A stretch of 64,000 nt of DNA from Ananas comosus. Lineage: Eukaryota; Streptophyta; Magnoliopsida; Poales; Bromeliaceae. The notes beneath the pieces were generated by a model. It ran no database searches. It saw only the letters and a list, made by a program, of their open reading frames with translations, and was not told where the DNA came from. Location of the stretch: positions 2,922,907 to 2,986,906 of the forward strand of contig NC_033638.1 of assembly GCF_001540865.1 (NCBI RefSeq), read 5' to 3'. Both the position numbers and the translations under genes were made by a program. The stretch's first letter is position 1, and the number at the start of each line of letters is the position of its first letter. This document shows positions 50,201 through 57,945 of this stretch, in pieces.

Positions 50201-53200
50201 GTGACCCTAGCTGTAGGGTGTCCTCACTTGGAGAGGATAGATCTAGCTCACAGTCTGCTTTTGGGGTGGTATAGCCATCCATATCCCCACATGGAGGGGA
50301 TTGTCGTCGAGTACTCCGGAGTGTCGCGCGACTAGGACCACTTGGAGGTCCGGACCACATGGAGGTCCGCAGACGGTCCCGGGCTTGGGTGCACTTGGAG
50401 CTCCCTCCCCACTTTGGGATTGAAAGGTGAGTTATAGGCGAGCCCTAGGGCCTTGCCACGGATTGGGTAAATGGACAACAAAAGGTTTAATAATGTCATT
50501 GAACATTGCTATTCGAACATGGATCGAATTTGTTAGTATGGTAGTAAACCTTTATTATATGATGCATGCATTCATATTCATGATTATGGGCATAGTAGTA
50601 TAGTTTTCCTACTATTGCATTTACAGTTTTTAGATACATATCTATCTATCTATCTGTTATTACTTATGCCCACTTGGACCTAGTGGGGAGATCGGCAGAG
50701 TCGGCGGCCGAGCCCACTGGGAACTATGGAAGATAGTTCTCACCCCACTCTATTTCCAGTGGTAGGTACAGGGCTGCCGAGGGAGGACCGCGGCAAGGGC
50801 ATCGCGCCCGACCAGTGAGACTGTGATAGTATAGTAGCTTTCCTTTTTGCATTAGTACACCTATGTATTGAGAGAGATTCATTGTAGGTGAGGACTATGG
50901 GGAGTTATGTATTTTGGGTGAAAGATGTAATCATTTAAAGAAAATGATGTAAATGAAAAGAATGAACTATTGTAATAGTTAGCAAAGTACTCTCTTTATT
51001 TCACATGCTTTATCTTGTGGATTACTTGCTCTTGTAGTTGCTGGCACTATTTGTACCCCGTCGAATGTGTATGTTTAGAATTTAAATTCCTGGGGAATTC
51101 TTGTACACATTCTTGTTGTGAGCCTTGGGCGGACATGGGAGGTGCTGTCCGTTCGGCGGTCCGCTCGGCGCGCCCGAATCATGCCAAATTGGTAGTGGTT
51201 TCGGGGCGGGGCATGACGTGACACATGGGTACATCAACTATATCCATAAGTCTTAAGTTCCTCCAAAGCTACAATTCACAAACTCCTATAATTCATCAAG
51301 AAACATTCAGTTTGCTTAAGATATCAAGCCAATTAGCATCCTTAATTTCATCTCAGTTTGGCTGGATATTAGATTATAAAGTTACCATGTAAAGACTAAT
51401 GCCTCCATTTCAGCTCATTTTTCTCCAGTTTACTAAGTAATGGTTCCTATCAATCTCATGTAAAGGAACTTTCACTTAACAGTCATGTAAGTCTAGTTGG
51501 CTTTCCATTCCCAATATTTGTCGTGCAAATACTAACAAGGAGTATGCTTACAGTCATTCAGCTTTTCTTTATTACAATTCCTTTGTCACATTTACTCTTT
51601 GCAGAATAGTTCACCTACAAAGTAATTGGAAAAGAACATAAAGTATGCCAATTTTACGAAAAAGACTACTACAGAATTAGTACAATTGTTCTTTATTCTC
51701 TGGTTGAACTAGTGAAATTGGGTTTTTCTATTTAATGCACTTGGAAATAAACAGATAGATTGACCACAACAAAAAAAAAAAAAAAGAAACAATGAGAGTA
51801 GTATTCCAAATTGAGAAAAGAGGTGCACATACCAATATATTAAGAGGGTTCCGTATCAATATGAAATGTTTCCCTTTCCTCATCAAATCACTCGTTAAAT
51901 TAGGAAGGCGTTGTTTTGCCATATGCTACATATAGAAAACATATGAACAGAAAATCAGATGGCTTCAATTTGAACAAGCTAATTAACAAAAGAGATACAT
52001 CAGGAAGAGGGGTAAAATATACACAAAGGCCAAACTCGGAAGATGCACATTCACATCAATTCTAATAACGATATAGAAATATCACCTTACAGTAACGATA
52101 TTTCTTCTTTCCAGGACCAAAGATCACCTCCTTGACAACCTTATTGCCATCAGAATCCTACATCAGAATAATAATGGTAAAAAAATGTGAGAGGAAAAAC
52201 TAGAAAACCTGCGTACTTAGCAGTATCATGCATTTGATTAATTACATGATCAATCTGTTGCAGGAAGAGTTTCTCCAAGAAAAGGAAAGCCAAAAGTACT
52301 CCAACTCTGGAGAATTTTCTAGTTTAATCACAGGACTAGGTCGTAGTAATTTTGAATAATTATTTTTCTCTATATCTAAATAACAAATAGTATCTTCAAC
52401 ATGCAAACTGAAATTCCATTAAAATGCGGGAACTTTGTATTTATTGATCACCGAGTTGCATATCAATGAAAGATAGCAGAAATATTACATGCAACAATTT
52501 TCAGTTAGAGAAAAGGTGATTTGATACAAAGATAATTCCTCAATAATAGGCTCCCCCAGCGCTTAACTTACCATTTTGGAAAGAAGCTCATCGCGGTAAG
52601 GTCTTTCAACCCCAGTGACTTGTAAAAAATTTGCATAGAGAGGTTCATCAAGGACCTCTATATCATCTCTCTAAACAATTAGAAGGAAAATAAAAGAATC
52701 AGAGTACAAGTATAAAAGATCTACATACAAAGAAGGCAATGCAAAAGAGCACACATAGTTTTTGTGAATGGATCTAAATGTCGACTTAGGCGCATTACTA
52801 CAAAGAGTTATAAATTATTTTGGCTACATAAACAATAATTTACTATAGAAAAGATCTATCAGATAAAAACCAGAACTCATTACAAGAAAGAAAGGAATTC
52901 AATTGTATAACTTTCTCTTATCGAGAACCAGTAGAAATGCCAAATAATTGGTGAATGCATAGACTTGCAGTAGTAACTACCTTGTTCAACTTAATCCATC
53001 AGGTAAAACGATTATATAGAGTAAAGAACTAGGATATCTAGGAAGGTTAGGTTTCAAGGTCAACAAATTGACAGATAATGCTCATGTCATCAATCTCAAC
53101 CTATTGACAAAGCTTGCTTCACAGAGACTTTTTTTTTCCAAATGACCCTATAAAATTTCCTAATTGGGTAAATAACCCTATGAAAAAAAAATTTGGCAAA

Positions 53201-54837
53201 CTAACCCTCCTTTTGCCATATAGGAGCCACGGTGGAATTTTTGCTTAAAGGCGGTGAACGATTCACCGCCTTCCAAATTTCCAACAAAAGCGGTGAATCA
53301 TTCACCGTCTTTCTCTTAATATACAAAACAGTGAATGATTTATTATTTCTTTCTATTTTTCATATTTAATTCTAACAAGCACATAAAAATTTCAACAAAT
53401 CACATATAATCTTAACAACGAAAAAAAACCTAATAATCTGTCCATACAATCCTAACAATCAAACAAAAATTCTAATAATCCACATACAATTCTAACAACC
53501 TCATTTTTTTCTATTTCCCATATATAATCCTAACAACTACATAAAAATTTTAACAAATCACATAGAATTTTAACGACCTGCTAACAAACAATCTTCAAGA
53601 AGGCGGTGAATGATTTACCACTTTAGTAGGAAATTATGAAGATGGTGAATCATTTGTCGTCTTCTTAAAAACAGTGAATCAACCACTTTTAAAAAAAAAT
53701 TCACCCCCGCAATGACTTGTCAAAAGAAGGGTTATTTCGCCAAATATTTTTTTACTAGGGTCATTTAGCCAATTATAATATTTTTTAGGATTATTTAGGG
53801 AAAAAAAGTCCGCATCACAGGCCATGTTTGAACATAAAGTAAAATAATCCCGCTAAATGTAGCCTATTTAGGCCCACGGGCTTTCATAAAAAAGAGAGAA
53901 GAAAAGAAAAGAAAAGAAACAAGTACAAAGTTATAAATTTTGTGCAGATCTTCTATCCCCTAACCTAAAATTGCTGATTCATCATCTCGAAATAAATAAT
54001 GGACAAGCTGGAAATCCATGCGATGCTTGAGCAGTAATTGACTTCACAAGGATTTAAGTGTCGTAGCACAGGGTTGTGTCGAAAACTTTCTTGTAAGGTA
54101 CGGCATGGTGCGTGCCGAGCCGTGCTAGTGCGTGCCGGGCCGTGCAAGTGCGTGCTGGTCACAAAAAATACATGTGTGCCGACATATAATGGCATAAAAT
54201 ATTTATTTTCTTTAGCAACAAAATATTCTAATTGCTTATTATGTTTCATTATCAAATCTTTTGAACATTATTGAGAAAATTACTTGCTAATTTAAAGAAA
54301 AGAGTGTTTTGAGTTGTGCCATCAGCATAGGGTTGTATCATGCCGATATCTTGTTGGCACGATACGGCACGGTGGATACGGCCCGTGCCGGTAGGGAACT
54401 TAAATCCTTAGACTTCACATAAACTAAGGTATCTAAATATAATCTCATAAAAGAATACTAAGAAGATTTATTTATCCCAATGTACATAGATTGTTGAGAT
54501 GATCCTAAGATATCAATATATTCGGAATATTCTATTAACATATAAATATAATCTTAAAATTATAGATAATTATAAATATTCAAATACCATCAAGTACAAA
54601 AGAATTTCAAGGACATTTTAGGATCAAATAAATTTAGAACTGAGATGAGATTGGAGATAAATATTAAGGTTTAAAGTGCCGCCTCGTGCCGTACGGCACG
54701 GGGCGGCACGTACCGTGCCACCAAGAAGGTGGCACAGTACAAGACCCCCCTCCATGCCACGGCACGCAGCGCCGTGCCGCACGAGACAGAGCGGCACGGA
54801 GCAACGTGCCACGGCATAGTGCCGACACGGCATTGTG

Positions 54838-54914
<77 letters not shown>

Positions 54915-57896
54915 TTTCTGGTTTTTTTTTGGTTTTTGTTTTTTTTCTTTTTGTTTTGTTCTTCGGGGTATCCAAAGCATTCTGGGTACCCCACGCCCCC
55001 CCAAAGACATTGCAAATCAAAAGTTTACTTATTAGGTAAGTCAAAAAATTATAATTTAATTTTTTTTGTTTATCATATACAGACAAAAGATTTGTCCGAG
55101 CCCTCTGCTTCCACCACAGATATCTATTTTTTCTTCAGAAATTATTTTATTAAAATTTGTCGCACCGCGAAATTTTTGGCGAATTAAAGGAACAAAATCA
55201 AATTCAATAAACAAATTTTGAATCACATCAAACATAAAATTTTATTTTTGGACTAGAAGATCGAAAATACTGATAAAATTAAAAGCTAAATTAAATCAAT
55301 TGATACTTAAATATATTTAATTTATTTGTCATATAATTTATTGCTTAATGTTTTTGATAGATCTACTAATTTTTTGAAAAAATTAATTAAAAAAAATAAT
55401 TTTTTCAAATACTTTTTAAAATAATTTTTTCAAATATTTTTAAAATTATTTTTTTGTATTTTATAAAAGAAAGACTGTAATATGGTCAAAAGAAAAAAAG
55501 AAAAAAAGATGTTTTTGCATTTTAAAAATTCTAACCTGTAAAAATTTTTATTCTGCATCAGGTATAATTGTACTTTAAATACAAAAAAGCTTACAAATAT
55601 GTTAATTAACGAGTATAGTAAGTTATACATAGCAAATATTCATAATTATTTGATTAAATTTTTCAAAATAACATTATAAAAGTTTATTAAAACCAAAAAA
55701 ACTAAAATAGGTCTGTACCAAAGCATGCCAGTAGGAGGTCGTGCGTATCCATCGGCACGCAACCGTACCATGTGTCGGCACGGAAGTATGCCGGTGTCGT
55801 ACCGTGCCAGGCAGACAGCGGCACGCCCTCGTGCCACGGCACTTTAAACCTTGTAAATAAGTATTTAGAAAACAACTAAATGCTTTAAACAACTAAGCCA
55901 ACTTATAAGTTTTATTTAAAATTTTCCAATTTATATAATAAATCATATTAGAAATCAAACATATACAGATGCATATCAGTTAAAACTGCAAGACAACTTA
56001 AGGAGATACCTAGTGTCATGGACTTCAGACTGCTCTTTACCGCGGAAGCGAAGGTACGTCTTAGAAGCTAGATGGGCCTAATTTAGGCATAAGATTCTAC
56101 TTTCTAGGGAATTCTATGCTTTACGCTTACTCGCAATGCTTAAAACTTACTTAGTGTATATGTTTGATACGACATCTAATACCTAACAGGTTGTTTCATA
56201 ATGAAAATTGTTCATGAAACATGTTCTTTCTTTCATGTTTGAGAGTTAGCATCTTTTACTAACAGATGAGCCACAATACAAACTTTGTTGAAGTTTTACA
56301 GCTTCAGCGATTTGAAAGCCAAATTAGCAAAACTTAAATTGCTCTTCATTATCCTTATACAAAGTCCCAACTTGTACATATTTCCGCCAATAATTTCCAA
56401 ACCAATTACAACTTACAACAATATATTGGTAATCAAATCAATTATATTTAACATAAAATCAATCTTCACATATTTTCAGAAATTACATTCACTAGACAAA
56501 AGGTTTGGATATGCATTCGTAAATGAATATTATTCAAAACTCATCATCATTAGCTTAAAACTAGAGTTGATTTATACTAGCTAAGGTCCATCCAGCAGGA
56601 AAAAAAAAAAAAAAGGTTAAATAGACAACATAATTTGTAGAAAATTTGAAGAATAAGACTTTGGCACTGTGTAAGACAGCTAAGGCAATTTCTAATGAAA
56701 AGACCACTAATATTTTAAACACTAAACATGTCTTTCTATCTAAAAGTCAATGCTTTGCAATTACAGAATAAGAGTTTGTTTCATGAAACAAATTATGCAT
56801 GTTGAGTATAAAATATAACAATACTGTTCTCTAGCAACTTAAGCTTTTCAACGCAAATGTTTGCTTCATGTGGTACCAGGAGATTTTGATTCAAATCTGC
56901 CTAGACTCAGTAGTCTCATCAAATTTCCTCTGTTTAGTTCAAAAACTCACATGCTGAGCTAGCAGTCAAAACTAGCGAGGATTTAAATGCCGTGGCATTG
57001 GGTCGTGTCAGAAACTTGCCGGCACGGTACGGCAATGTGCGTGTCGAGCCGTGCCGAACCATGCCGATGCGTGCCGGTCAAAAAAATTCTTGTGTGCGGA
57101 CACATAATAGCATGAAATATTTATTTTCTTTAGCAACAAAATATTCTAACAATTTATTATGTCTTTTTATCAGATCATTTGAACTTTATTGAGAAAATTA
57201 CTTACTAATTTAAAGAATAGAGGGTTTTGAGCTGTGCCATCGACACGGAGTCTGTATCGTGCCGGTATCTTGTTGGCACGGTACGGCACAGTGGATACGG
57301 CCCGTGCCGACGGGCACTTAAAACCTTAGTCAAAAGTTAAGGTGGTTTCGAAGAAAGAATAAAATAAAAGATAAGGAGGTCATTTTCAAATGGCATATGG
57401 TTGAGGGGGGTCTCCAAAGATTTTCACCTTAAGTTTTTGTCGGTCGTTCGGATATATGAATATCTTATTCAGTGTATTTTCTTTATTTACTAAAGAAATT
57501 TGTTCATTTGGTAGATCAAGAGTGTGATCTAATACATCAAATGGCATACCATATTCAACTTTCTAGTCATTTTCTTTTCTCGAAATAAGATAAATCATCT
57601 TCTAAGTAAAATATGTTATTCCACCAAATCATGGATGTACCGAATAAGTCATTATTGGATAACTAATTCCAACATCCATCCAAACAGAGTCTAAACGAAA
57701 ACAGTTCAGGGATCTAATTCAAAATGGTCTCCGTACATTTTCACCCACGATAATCTAACGAAACATGTATTGTTGCACAACACCACTCCAATGTAGAGCG
57801 AGAAATAGAGAGATAGAGTGAGAGCTTTTCACTCATTTTCACCCATGATAGTCACAATCTAATGAAACATGTACTCAGCAATCACAAGGAGCACAT

Positions 57897-57945
<49 letters not shown>

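Larger units (their letters stand above)
48533..51223 (+). mobile_element. Gypsy solo LTR, family Gy-B
   Basis: It starts TGTAAGGAAGTGAATTCTCG and ends GGGGCATGACGTGACA, flanked by a perfect 5-bp duplication CATGG (48528-48532, 51224-51228). The layout follows Gy-A and Gy-C: palindrome-rich U3, pyrimidine-rich leader (49085-49150), CCCACTGGGAACTAT box with H1, H2, and the terminal GTGACA. No coding interior. 2691 bp, intron 4, antisense to the host gene. Confidence 0.9.

Noticed and set aside
54624..55187. Several frames rich in poly-Lys or poly-Phe
   Set aside because: They translate the 73-base T homopolymer of a hAT element.
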